This document shows, piece by piece, positions 54,701 through 64,000 of a DNA stretch of 64,000 nucleotides. The position numbers and the translations under genes were made by a program. The stretch is from Clavaria fumosa (Eukaryota; Basidiomycota; Agaricomycetes; Agaricales; Clavariaceae), in NCBI GenBank assembly GCA_951802425.1, contig OX637798.1, forward strand, positions 3,038,001-3,102,000. The letters run 5' to 3'. How positions within the stretch are numbered: position 1 is the first letter of the stretch; the number at the start of each line of letters is the position of its first letter. The notes below the pieces were generated by a model. That model was not told the origin of the DNA and ran no database searches. It was given only the letters and a program-made list of their open reading frames with translations.

Positions 54701-56631
54701 TGACCTCCATGGCCTTGTCGAGCGATGGCAGCCGCATCATGAGGGGCTCTTGGGATGCAACGATCTGGATCTGGAATGCGATGACTGACAAGCTGGAGTG
54801 CGTGCTCAAGGGACATGGAAATTGCATGACTCCTGTGGCATTCTCAAGTCGTGTCGAGTCCGGGTCATGGGACGCTACAGTCCGGATCTGGAATACGATC
54901 ATTGGCGAGTTGGGGTGCGTGCTCAAGGGACGAGAACAGCTTGCCTCCGTAGCACTCTCGAGCGATGGCATATCTTGTTCATTTGATGCAACAGTTCAGA
55001 CCTGGTTGGAGCATGTGCTCGAGGGATGTGGAGGAGTGTTAACCTCCGCAGCCTTGTCGAGCGATGGAAGTCATGTCGTGTCTGGGTTGCAAGACGGGAC
55101 AGTCCAGATCTGGAACTCAATGAGGGGCGTGTCAGACAGTATGCTCAAGGGACATTCAGGTCCAGTCAACTCCGTAGCTTTCTCAAACGACGGAAGTCAT
55201 GTCGTGTCTGGGTCAGATGATGCAACGGTTCAGATCTGGAACTCAATGACGGGCAAGTCAGAGGATACGCTCATAGGACATTCAGGTCAGGTGACCTGTG
55301 TGGCCTTTTCGAGCGATGGAAGTCGTGTCGTGTCCGGGTCTGACGATGCCACGATACGGATATGGAACTTGGAAAAGGGCAAGTCAGAAGTCATGCTCAA
55401 GGGACATTCTGATTGGGCAACCCCTGTGGTCTCCTCGGGCAGTGGAAGTCAGAGCTTGTCTGGATCTAACATACAGACCTCCAACTCGGCGACGTGCGAA
55501 ATCCAAGGGCATTTGTTAGAGGTGACCTCTTTGGCTTTCTCGAGCGATGGAAGGCATGTTGCATCTGGATCATGTGACGGCATGGTACGAATCTGGGACG
55601 CAGTGACGGGCGAGTCGGAAGACACGTTCATGGGACTAGGCACAAATGCTGTAGAATCTGTGGCCTTGTCGATTGGTGGAAGTGTCGTGTCTTGGTTGGG
55701 AGACTACGACACAGACTACGACACATTATGGGTCCGCAATGTGGTGACTGGGTTGAAGTACGAGTTCACACTCACAGCCAACCTAGATCCATGCATTATC
55801 ATGATGCCCCCCATGGCCCTCTCGAACGACGGGAGCCGGGTCATGGCTGGCTTTTACGACGGGTCAATATGGATGTGGGACTCGGTGACTGGTGAGTTGA
55901 AGCACGTGCTCGAGGGACATTCAAAGGGGGTGAAATCATTGGCATTCTCGAGTGATGGAAACCACGTCGTGTCTGGGTCTGATGACATGACAATACGGAT
56001 ATGGAACTCAGTGACTGGCAAGCTGGAGAGTGTGCTCGAGGGAGATTGGCGAGGTGTGACCTCTGTGGCCTTCTCAAGAAACGGGCGTCATGTCGTGTTC
56101 ACGTCCACCAACTTCGAATCCACCGACTTCGAATTCGCCGACTTCGAATTCACCAACTCCGAATTCGCCGACTTCGAACTCACCGACTTCCCATCCATCG
56201 ACTTCGAATTGTCTGGCAACGATACAGTCTGGATCTGGGGCAGCGATTCACAAGTCATATTCGATGGGCACTCGGATAGGGTGCACTCTATCATCCTCTC
56301 AAACGATAGAAGTTGCGTCGCAGCCGACCACACACTCAAGATTGACAGGGGAACGGGCGATTTAAGGGTCCTTTCGACATGGAAAAGGGGGGCACACACA
56401 CGCCGAGTCCACTCCCTGCCTCATCTGAGCCCGATACTACAGCAAATGCCTTGCTTCATCTCTCATGATCGGACATGGATCTCCACTATGGAGGCTCTAC
56501 GGGTCTGTTGGATACCTCCGCGATACCGTGATTTCAAGTCCGTTGCCTGTTGGGAGTCGAAAGTATGCTTCGGATATCGAGATGGCCGTGTCATTATCCT
56601 TAACATCACGCCCTCATTATGTGGAGACTAG
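51744..56631 (+). CDS. NACHT-WD40 NLR with HeLo/MLKL-like N-terminus
   Basis: Five exons give about 1,526 residues: 51744-52226, 52286-52416, 52472-52610, 52760-54310 and 54355-56631. The intron between exons 3 and 4 is long and might hide a microexon. Residues about 120-250 (ECAGAFPPLRATVGGLLACM, QNKEEFTEMDRKLQAFI and following) match the four-helix HeLo/MLKL-like domain found at the N-terminus of many Agaricomycete STAND proteins. Next is KYDSDAVFSG, then a NACHT NTPase with Walker A NGMAGTGKTT (about 312) and Walker B ALVVIIDALDEC (about 408). A helical region follows, then about a dozen WD40 repeats (about 840-1490) such as VTSVAFS, DGSHVVSGSDDATVQIWNS and MTGKSED. Such proteins are thought to sense non-self through the repeats and trigger cell death through the N-terminal bundle. 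The start at 51744 is the first Met of the domain-bearing frame. The upstream flank is Helitron. Confidence 0.88.
56101..56217 (+). repeat. 15-bp (5-residue) repeats inside a WD40 blade
   Basis: In the NLR gene a run of about seven 15-nt units with the core GACTTCGAATTC encodes pentads of the type TDFEF/ADFEF/TDFEL. It falls within the segment between VTSVAFSRNGRHVV and DTVWIWG, where one WD40 strand pair should be, and lengthens the blade by about 38 residues. Confidence 0.85.
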
Positions 56632-56710
56632 AGGCGAGTCAACATTCCAGTGCCGATTCGAGACGCGTGCTAGGAACGCACAGACTACCCACCGTACGTT
56701 CTCAGCCCAC

Positions 56711-57109
56711 ATGATGCAGCCCAATCTGCCTCTAACGCTCGTACTCCTTACCGTGCTCTTCTTCTTTGCCGCACTCCGCGCCGTCGCCGCCCAGTCGCTC
56801 TCTGCTTCAGCCTGTGAAGCACCACCCAATATTTCCAATATACCAGCGGCGAGACCTCCCGTGCCCTGCGTCCCGCCGCTCCACGTAGACATCCTCAGTG
56901 CCACGCTCAACCGGCAACTCAATCCCCCCTCGCCCCCAGGTCTTGATTTGCGCATGTCCGGCGTCACCAGTGGTTCCGCAGATGTGTCTTGCACGTCCAC
57001 TCCAACGCCTTTCGTCGCGCTCGTGATGGGACCACTGCGAGCCCTGTCTATCTTGCAATACTCCTGTTTGTTGGTTTTTGGGGTTTGGCACGGCACACCG
57101 GAAAAATAA
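56711..57109 (+). CDS. small candidate secreted protein
   Basis: 132 codons from ATG 56711. The start (MMQPNLPLTLVLLTVLFFFA, followed by ALRAVAAQ) is a convincing signal peptide with an AxA-type cleavage site. The rest is Pro/Ser-rich with four or five cysteines (SACEAPP, PVPCVPP, DVSCTS). It begins 80 bp after the NLR stop. The last third (SILQYSCLLVFGVW) looks less like coding sequence, so an unrecognised splice site may end the protein earlier. No family recognised. Confidence 0.5.
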   Translation: MMQPNLPLTLVLLTVLFFFAALRAVAAQSLSASACEAPPNISNIPAARPPVPCVPPLHVDILSATLNRQLNPPSPPGLDLRMSGVTSGSADVSCTSTPTPFVALVMGPLRALSILQYSCLLVFGVWHGTPEK

Positions 57110-57301
57110 TACAATCATTTTGTTCACTTCACAGCGCCCACTAGCATGTCATCATAAAATATAAATTAAATTGCTCGTGGTCGTCCGTATCGTAACATTG
57201 TTGAAATCAGGGCACTTGCGTAGGCGGATGCTTTTGCTGATCCTCTCACACGCACGCTAAGTATCCTTACAGTCTGCTTGGCTCCGCTGCAAAATGACAT
57301 T

Positions 57302-57483
57302 GGACCCAGTCAGCCCCTACGTCACCCCTCCGTTTGAGTACGCACGATAACCAGTGCCTTACCATCTGTACACAGCTCTGCTGCCTTCTGTGTTCGCTCC
57401 CGCTCACTTCGTCGCGGACAACCTGCGGTGGGGGATGTTCGCGCAGCCACCCATGGCCACCTAAGGCAGCTGCAGAGATGTAA
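57302..57483 (+). pseudogene. PAN3: PAN3 fragment, duplicate of 59341-59518
   Basis: About 180 bp that align with the beginning of the PAN3 remnant downstream. They share GGACCCAGT, CCTTACCATCTGTACA, CTGCCTTCTGTGTT and CTTCGTCGCGGACAACCTGC. It corresponds to the region just before the PAN3 kinase-like domain and ends abruptly near 57483, before trinucleotide repeats. Confidence 0.7.
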
Positions 57484-57950
57484 CTAGGGTTGCAATGATG
57501 ACGACGGCAACAATGACAGCGCCAGCAGCAGGAGCGGATGACCATGACAGCAGCGGCAGCAGGAGCAAATGACAATGATGACACAACAACAGTGGCTGCA
57601 GCAGCCAGCAACGACGACAACAATGATGGCTACAACAGTGGTGGTAGCATGCAGCAGCAATGGCCCAAGCCCCCAGCCGTGGTCACAGACCAATGGCGGG
57701 GACTGGGGCCATTGGCAGCAGCTGGGCAGGGATTCGCAGTGGCAGCAGCAGAGCGGGAAATGGTAGCAGGGTGGGGAATGGAGGGGACAGGGAATGGAGT
57801 GGTAGTAGGGCAGGGAACGGGAGAGACAGCGGAGCAGCAGGGGTGGGGGGTGAGGGGCAGGTGGTGGTAGAAGGGCGGGCGGGCAGTGGGTGGCGGCAGC
57901 AGGGTGGGTGGAGCAGCCGCCACTGTCGTGGTTGCCGGCAGCAGGGTGGG
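57484..57950. repeat. trinucleotide-rich (CAG/CAA/GAC) and G-rich tract
   Basis: Imperfect CAGCAG, ACAACA and GACGAC runs at 57500-57660 grade into GGGCAGGGA/GGTGGCAGCAGGGTGG words to 57950. Long frames on either strand are low-complexity by-products. The SCC3 remnant merges into this tract at its 3' side. Confidence 0.8.
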
Positions 57951-57956
57951 TGGCGG

Positions 57957-58913
57957 AACAATATTGGCCTCTTTCTTGACGGCAGTGGTGACGGCACAAA
58001 GGGCGGTTTCGGCCTCAAACGCGATAACGGCCGCAGTGTCGGAAGCTACGAATCTGTGATGAGGACATGGCGACCAACCATGTCTGCAGTGCCGTAATGA
58101 GGCCGTCATGAGGTCCGTATTGTACAACGAGCCAAGGTCGGCAGACGAGATGATAAGCCGCTCGAGTAGCTCGGAAAGAGACTTGCGGAACTTTTTGAAG
58201 GCGGGGAGTTTGGCCGTGAGTGGATAGACTGGGGAGTCGTCCTGTTCAGCATTTATTGCAGTTCAGAACTCGTCACATGGACGGTCAGAAATGGCGTCTG
58301 CCTGTTTAAGGACTTCAGTCAAGTTGTCCAGCGTGTCGAGGACGCCATCATAATCAACTACTTGGTCCGCATCGACCGAATTGTTGCAGCCGCATGACCT
58401 GAAGATGCAATTCATGAGCTCGGCCTGGGCAACTTCAGGGTTCTGAGATACTGAGTCGAGGATGTCTTCTATTGTAGATTGCAGCGCAGCCGAAGGATTA
58501 AGCAGAGTGTGGGATAGGAGGTGTGAGCCTACGGAGTGCCCATCGTAACGATATAAGAGTGGCGCACCAAAGAGCTGATTGTCGCCATTGATTTTGGCCT
58601 CCGCAAAGACGTTGGCAGCGTCGAACACGACTTCGCCGCCTCCTTCTGCGGCTTTGCCTTTCTTCTTCGGCTTGCGAGCATCGGTCTTTGGTGCCCTTTG
58701 TATGGTTGAGGGTGCGCCGCGTGTTTTTTTTTATGTGCTGGTTTTGGCTTTGGCTTTCCTGGCTACAGGGGAAGGCTTGTGCTTTGAGGCGGGCGTTGTG
58801 AAGTCATCCTCGTCAACCAAGTCGTCGTCGTTGGTGGCCGAGCGAACATCGTCGTCGTCGTCGTCGTTGTCATCGGAGGTGCGTTCGTGGGGGGGATCGC
58901 TTTTAGTGTTCAT
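57957..58913 (-). pseudogene. SCC3: cohesin subunit SCC3/STAG, N-terminal remnant
   Basis: The minus strand reads an acidic, low-complexity N-terminus (DDNDDDDDDVRSATNDDDL, KHKPSPVARKAKAKT) interrupted by TAA in a poly-A context at about 58733. Then come APSTIQRAPKTDARKPKKKG, EVVFDAANVFAEAKINGDNQ, PSAALQSTIEDILDSVSQNP, EVAQAELMNCIFRSCGCNNS, DADQVVDYDGVLDTLDNLTE, and after another stop VYPLTAKLPAFKKFRKSLSE, LLERLIISSADLGSLYNTDL and FEAETALCAVTTAVKKEANI. This is the start of the fungal SCC3/STAG cohesin regulator. Sequence ends there, hundreds of residues before the end of a normal SCC3 (usually over 1,000 residues). The segment after DNQLF looks like an intron that lost its acceptor. Multiple stops plus truncation indicate a pseudogene; a functional copy is expected elsewhere in the genome. 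Confidence 0.82.
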
Positions 58914-59335
58914 GGGCGCGTGTTTGCGTTTGCGGTGGATCGTCGGAACTGGATTTGTGCGGGGTGTTGGTGTTGAGAATCTATGTATATATTTTTTCTC
59001 TGTTATGGAGCCTGGGTACGTTACCTGATACGAAAGGTTTTGCTAGTTTCGTTTCGCGTTGAGAGTGACGGGAAGATTGGTCCATTCTCGTTGCAACGCG
59101 TCAGTGGCTGAGAGTCAGCTCTGTGGCTAAGCGCTGCCGTGGTTGCTGGCAGGAGAGCGGCACCAACACCATGCGGAGGCTACAGGCCAAGATAATTCAC
59201 TCGACCTAATTAGCTAAGGCTTCTCTGTTCGATCCTAATTTGAAAATGAACCGATACATTCGGCGCGGATAGTGTCACTACACTCGAAACCGATCAACTT
59301 CTTTTGGTCAGCAAACCAACCTAGCCAAGCACCGA
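58914..59335. other. spacer between SCC3 and PAN3 remnants
   Basis: Would include the ancestral 5' side of SCC3 (minus strand). The frame continues open upstream of 58913 without a Met for some 30 codons. No other gene. Confidence 0.45.
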
Positions 59336-59340
59336 TTGTC

Positions 59341-60780
59341 GGACCCAGTTAGCCACTACGTCGCCCCTCCGTTTGCTTGCACGCGATAACCATTGCCTTA
59401 CCATCTGTACATGGCTCCACTGCCTTCTGTGTTTGCTCTCGCTAACTTCGTCGCGGACAACCTGCGGTGGGAGATGTTCGCGCGGTTGGAGGCCACCTAT
59501 GGCAGCCACGGAGATGTCACTGGGGCTGCCGGAGAAACTGTAAGGGTACTACTCTCTGGTCCATCTGGACAATGTCGCGGGGGAAAGGCGGAAGTTCTGG
59601 AGCTCGTATTCGACGGTTTACAGGGCGGTCAACATGGCGGACGGCGAGACGTATGTGTTAAGACGGAGAGAACGGCTTTTGAAGAGGGTATCGAACGTGT
59701 AATAAATTCTTTGATTTCCTCACAGGCCACAAGTTGATGGACCAGGCTGCTTTTGGCGCCATCGAGATGGGAGGGAACCACGGCTCTCTGGCCTTTTTTA
59801 TTTTTTATTTCTTCTGGTGCCATCATAGTGGTCCGCCGATTCCATTTGCTTTTTTGTTTGGCACAGTTCTACCCCAAACTTGCCCTGGCTCCTCCCCCAC
59901 CGCTTCAAAAAAGCTCCGCATATCGTCCTACGGCATGCTGGACATGCTATTCCTGCAGCAGGAAAAACTCAGGATGTTGGCCGTCTGCTGTTCGCGCCGT
60001 ACTGCAATAACGCAATAACGTCGCTGCCATGGGTGACCTCCTGGAGACCATCAGGAGCAGGACTTGAGGAATATTGCGATGTGGTTGATCACGAAGCCAG
60101 GCCCACATAAGTTTCTTTTTTTTCTCTCTCTTTCCTCCCCTTTTTTCCTTTGGCTCTTGCTCTCAGCTTGAGTTTCAGTCGCTGGTTGCACTGGGACAAT
60201 AGACGATTACCCAACTCCTGGACACGGTAAGCAGCCTGAGTTGGACGAGGCTCAGACGTGAGTTATCTGACTCTTGCGTCATTTCTGCTGAGGTTGACGT
60301 GTGTGGTTGGGTGATTGTAGAGCGGTGGATCGATTGGAAGGAGAACTCATGATCGAACTAGAAACGTGCATCTTGTCTGGCTGCTGCGCAAATTCGGCTT
60401 CATCAACGAACGGCCGCAGTGAGTCCTCTTGCCGACGTTTCCACCGTCGTCCCTACTTGACGCTTGTACTCTAGGTTCGCTCGTGACTCGGGCTGGTCCG
60501 AGACAGGGGACCAATACATCCTCAGGCTGTTCCGCGACTACGTATTCCAACAGGTTAACGGGTTGACGAGAACAGAAAACCGGCCGCATGTTCTCACGTG
60601 CCTCAACTTCAAAGCTTCGCCGCTGATTAGTTCTGATGTTGTTCTTTTTGATCCCGCGATGAGTGTAGCTTGAGATGCTCGTCTCGTGGGACGAGCAGAG
60701 CTATTTGGTCGTGACCTATAAGGAAGTCAAGAACCATGTAGAGGCGTTTGGGGAGCTGGAAAAAGGCCCAGGGTCTGCAG
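59341..60780 (+). pseudogene. PAN3: PAN3 (PAN2-PAN3 deadenylase subunit), broken copy
   Basis: Plus-strand blocks in PAN3 order but in changing frames. They begin with LPYHLY and NFVADNLRWEMFARLEAT. Next come YYSLVHLDNVAGERRKFW, STVYRAVNMADGETYVLRRR and LMDQAAFGAIEM, and then, after a gap, KKLRISSYGMLDML, FLQQEKL and GRLLFAPYCNNAITSL. The last blocks are IAMWLITKPGPHK, ITQLLDT, AVDRLEGELMIELE, LLRKFGFINERPQ, WSETGDQYILRLFRDYVF, HVLTCLNF and MLVSWDEQSYLVVTYKEVKN followed by HVEAFGELEKG. PAN3 is the pseudokinase adaptor that recruits PAN2 to poly(A) mRNAs. Much of the pseudokinase N-lobe (between FGAIEM and KKLRIS) is missing. At least one single-base deletion (after IELE), other frameshifts and an in-frame TGA before MLVSW break it. 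Remnant introns with GTGAGT donors survive (about 60250 and 60421), so it is a genomic duplicate, not a retrocopy. Confidence 0.85.
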
Positions 60781-61245
60781 GGAACGCCCCCAGACGACAG
60801 CCGTGCAGCGTATTTGTTTCGGAGTATTTATGGGAGATATTTTTTTGTAATGGAAAAGACATTGAAATTTCACCAGAAATACAATTAAAATTCTTCAAGT
60901 TGCGGCAGAGAGAATGGGGTAGATGGGCAAGTGGGCAGCAATGATGACCCAGCCTTGACATTAGACGGGAGAGGAAAGGAGGGAAATTGGCTGTCATAGC
61001 TTGAACTTTGTCGTTGTCATGTATGAAGGACCAAACTGGACAAAATTCATATCTTTGGTAAATTATGCTTCCAGACATGCATGCACACATGTGTGCATGT
61101 ATGGACATGCATGGACATGTATGTACACACATGTCCATCTGTGTACATGTGTGCCCATTCATTTACATGCATGGGCATGAGCATCCATGAATGTGCATAT
61201 GTGTCCATGCATGGGCACATGTGTCAATATTGGCCCTGTGTGTGC
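60781..61245. repeat. ATGTGTGCATG/ATGGACATG simple-sequence tract
   Basis: 61070-61245 consists of imperfect CATGCATG, CACATGTGTG and ATGGACATG words. 60781-61070 is unremarkable. Confidence 0.75.
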
Positions 61246-61380
61246 AAATGTATGCTAATATATGTGCAAGCTTATGCTGATTTGTGCAGAATTATGCTAT
61301 TATATGTGCAAGCCTATGCAAATTTGTGCAGAATTATGCTATTATATGTGCAAGCCTATGCAAATTTGTGCAGAATTATC
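61246..61380. repeat. 42-bp satellite, left block
   Basis: About three units of a 42-bp repeat containing GCAAGCCTATGCAAATTTGT and GCAGAATTATGCTATTATAT. It is the same repeat as at 62770-63090 and is interrupted here by a large inverted-repeat element. Confidence 0.9.
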
Positions 61381-62765
61381 TGTACTTTTCACTCCCCCAC
61401 CTATTCCTATAGGAGTCTGATCGGAATGATTGGACTCCTAGGAATCCTATAGGAATGAATCAAAGTCCTAAGAGTCTGATAGGAATGGATTGGAATCCTA
61501 TAGGATTCTGATTGGAATGGGCCATCAGTGTTACAGTGACATTCTGATAAATTTCTGATGAATTTCCGATAAATTTCTGATAAATTTCCTACCCAAATTT
61601 CAAGTACAGGTACAACAGGTTGTTGTTGCTGTTGTTGTTGTTGCAGTCGATGATGTAGATTCCTTGCAATAAACTATTGTAATTGCAATAGGTGGCCATT
61701 GCAAGAATGACTGTCAGCATATTGCAAGGCATTACAATACAGCCCTCTGTGAAAGCTGTGATCCTCCTATCTCAATGTGGCCCTTGCAATAATAAATTAC
61801 AATACATGTCCCCATGCCTGCCCCTGCCTATTGCAGATGCTCCTGCCAAATAGGAATGACTGAACAAACAAAGGCAAATAAAGAATGCTAAAAATAAAAA
61901 CTTGAAATTGAGCAGCCCTGTGGCTGGTCCCTCAGGAACAGGTTACCAATCAGGCATAGCTGCTTTTGGTAAGCTGCTATGACCGTGGGAATCTTTTTGC
62001 ACAGCTTGCAAAATATGACTTTTTATACACCAAAAAATCGGCAAAAATCAGGAGATTCCAAATCTGGACACCCCACATTTGTATCTGCCTTGGTTCAGTG
62101 TCAATTTGCAAAATACACAGAAAATATTCATTTTTACACAATTCTGCAGTACTCTGGCTTGAAAATGGATAGTAGAGGATATCCACACCCTTCCCATATG
62201 TCCACAGGTAGTGTGTGTATCCTCTACTATCCATTTTCAAGCCAGAGTACTGCAGAATTGTGTAAAAATGAATATTTTCTGTGTATTTTGCAAATTGACA
62301 CTGAACCAAGGCAGATACAAATGTGGGGTGTCCAGATTTGGAATCTCCTGATTTTTGCCGATTTTTTGGTGTATAAAAAGTCATATTTTGCAAGCTGTGC
62401 AAAAAAATTCACACGGTCATAGCAGCTTACCAAAAGCAGCTATGCCTGATTGGTAACCTGTTCCTGAGGGACCAGCCACAGGGCTGCTCAATTTCAAGTT
62501 TTTATTTTTAGCATTCTTTATTTGCCTTTGTTTGTCTGAGAAGTTTGGTATTCCAAACAAGTCTGATAGGAATCCTATGAAAGGAAATTCCTAGGAAATT
62601 CTGATGGTCTCACTAAATTCCTATCAGAATAAACTAGGAAAAAGAACATAGGAATGCTGATTTCACGCCAGTTTGGCTGGGATAATGTTCCTATCAGATT
62701 CCTAGGATTCCTATCAATTCCTAGGACTCCTATAGGACTCCTATCGGAATAGGTGGGGGAGTGTA
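61381..62765. mobile_element. foldback element with a 317-bp near-perfect hairpin
   Basis: Outer inverted ends CACTCCCCCACCTATTCC (about 61390) and GGAATAGGTGGGGGAGTG (about 62763) enclose segments of TAGGAATCC/GGATTCCTA-type words. Those enclose a palindrome whose arms are 61865-62181 and 62218-62534 (317 bp each, only a few mismatches) around a 36-nt centre. The satellite word CAGAATTAT occurs directly on both outer sides, consistent with insertion into a satellite unit and a 8-9-bp duplication. No ORF is conserved; frames on the two arms merely mirror each other. Confidence 0.85.
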
Positions 62766-63095
62766 AAGACCTCAGAATTATGCTAATTTATGTGCAAGCT
62801 TATGCTGATTTGTGCAGAATTATGCTGATGTATGTGCAAGCCTATGCAAATTTGTGCAGAATTATGCTATTATATGTGCAAGCCTATGCAAATTTGTGCA
62901 GAATTATGCTATTATATGTGCAAGCCTATGCAAATTTGTGCAGAATTATGCTATTATATGTGCAAGCCTATGCAAATTTGTGCAGAATTATGCTATTATA
63001 TGTGCAAGCCTATGCAAATTTGTGCAGAATTATGCTAATGTATGTGCAAGCTTATGTCAATTTGTGCAGAATTATGCTATTAGATGTGCAGGCTT
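62766..63095. repeat. 42-bp satellite, right block
   Basis: Seven to eight units of the 42-bp repeat (GCAAGCCTATGCAAATTTGT plus GCAGAATTATGCTATTATAT), most nearly identical, with slightly divergent units at both ends. All three frames stay open through it because 42 is a multiple of three. Confidence 0.95.
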
Positions 63096-63347
63096 ACATC
63101 AGGAAAAACCTCCCAAGCTAATTAAACTTATTGGGAGAGTCCCCATCTTATTAGTGCTAATTATCACTTATTAGGTCTAATAGTCAATAATTGTTACTAA
63201 TCTATTAATAATTAGAACTTATTAGACCTAATAATTAATAGATTAGTAACAATTATTGACTATTAGACCTAATAAGTGATAATTAGCACTAATAAGATGG
63301 GGACTCTCCCAATAAGTTTAATTAGCTTGGGAGGTTTTTCCTGATGT
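63096..63347. mobile_element. 252-bp perfect foldback element in the satellite
   Basis: Arms 63096-63209 and 63234-63347 (114 bp each) look like exact reverse complements, starting ACATCAGGAAAAACCTCC and ending GGAGGTTTTTCCTGATGT, with a 24-nt centre. Satellite-like sequence flanks both sides. No coding capacity and no obvious duplication. Confidence 0.85.
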
Positions 63348-64000
63348 ATGCCAATTTGTGCAAGCTTATGCTAATATATGTGCAGACCTACAGATGACTC
63401 TGGTGTACTTGACAGGATTGGGTATGGCCTAATGAACTTAGGCATGAGTGGTGAAACCCTCCTTGAAATTTGATACATATACTATGTTTCAGAGTGCTCC
63501 TACATGTATACTTCTATCCTTGCAGTATAAGATCCCACATGTATTTTGTCAGTCCAGGTCCCTAACAAAAGCAGAAGGGGGAAGGTAACTCGATTTCAAT
63601 GTGGGGAACTACACTCATTACATGAGCACTATATATACTAGGGGAAGGGGCTGTGTAGGGGACAAGTCATAAAATGGGGAACGAGGCTATGCGCACTGAG
63701 TCGCGCGGGATAGGGGAGGCAGTATAGGGAAAAGGGGATGCCAATTAGGGAAGGTAGCGGCGAGGTACGGATAAGGGGAGAATGACAAGAGAAATGCTTA
63801 GCATGGGCTTGGCTGACCATGGAGGGGCCTGGATTAGTCCCGATTAGAGTAGATTGTTTGATGGGAGCTGTCAGAGTGATCATTGCTGATCTGCCTCCAT
63901 CACGAATTGCAAAGCGTGGGAAGTCGCAAGGAACGTGGGTGTGGGGCACGTGATGGGCACTTATCGCTGGCCTGTAGGCGTGTGAATCCGTACATCTTCC
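63348..64000. other. satellite remnant, then CpG-richer sequence of unknown nature
   Basis: 63348-63390 is a degenerate satellite unit. From about 63600 the composition becomes CpG-richer, with CTATATATACTAGG and GGGGA/GGGATA words. These recall the promoter part of the Gypsy LTR family (CATATATATACTAGAG), so a related LTR may begin here and run off the window. A minus-strand frame (63638-63949) has no recognised domain. Confidence 0.35.

Noticed and set aside
57484..58097. Pro- and Ala-rich frames over the trinucleotide tract
   Set aside because: By-products of CAG/CAA repeats; the only real coding trace nearby is SCC3 on the minus strand.
61977..62433. Matching 141- and 147-codon frames on opposite strands
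   Set aside because: They are the two arms of one palindrome translated twice; no family similarity or codon-level evidence.
62753..63174. Open frames with repeated NYAIICASLCKFVQ-type text
   Set aside because: Translation of the 42-bp satellite; all frames stay open because the unit is divisible by three.

Overview
The window reads as nuclear DNA of a filamentous basidiomycete, most likely an Agaricomycete. Genes have several short introns (about 45-75 nt, GT...AG). The recognisable proteins are fungal or basidiomycete types: a DUF7729 GPI-anchored protein, CHO2, a Zn2Cys6 factor and a HeLo/MLKL-like NACHT-WD40 receptor. The transposons are fungal chromovirus, Copia, Helitron and hAT-like families. 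No tRNA, rRNA, CRISPR or bacterial operon structure was seen.

Layout. (1) 1-10.9 kb is gene-bearing: a thioesterase-like gene (minus), a divergent secreted DUF7729 protein (plus), a truncated Zn2Cys6 regulator, ALKBH6 (plus) and, tail to tail with it, a CMP/dCMP-deaminase-like gene (minus). (2) 10.9-15.2 kb has no convincing gene but holds a 22-G tract and three minisatellites. (3) 15.2-19.6 kb is the multi-exon CHO2 phosphatidylethanolamine N-methyltransferase gene (minus). (4) 20.1-23.5 kb is a cluster of decayed tandem copies of a small, possibly secreted, gene; two of its modules recur at 42.3-43.5 kb. (5) 23.5-51.7 kb is nested transposable elements: an old CpG-poor solo LTR, relics of an old Ty3 element (Gag and protease), a nearly intact Copia with TSD TGTCC, a nearly intact chromodomain Gypsy with TSD AAACC sitting inside a hAT-like foldback element, a G-rich minisatellite, and a CpG-poor Helitron that has itself been hit by a hAT-like MITE and two other inverted-repeat elements. 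(6) 51.7-56.6 kb is a large NLR gene directly beside the Helitron, followed by a small candidate secreted protein. (7) 57.3-60.8 kb is an island of broken copies of two normally single-copy housekeeping genes, PAN3 and the cohesin subunit SCC3. (8) 60.9-64 kb is a 42-bp satellite interrupted by two large, nearly perfect palindromes.

How it fits together. CHO2, ALKBH6, the deaminase, the thioesterase and DUF7729 are ordinary cellular genes. The rest is a transposon graveyard with layers of different age: CpG-poor old elements and CpG-rich recent ones with near-identical LTRs. Even the young elements carry isolated in-frame TGA codons where CGA is likely ancestral. This fits methylation-linked C-to-T decay, though I could not align copies to prove it. 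The most mechanistic new observation is a 13-nt self-complementary primer site in the Gypsy element, placed as expected for Tf1/sushi-type self-priming.
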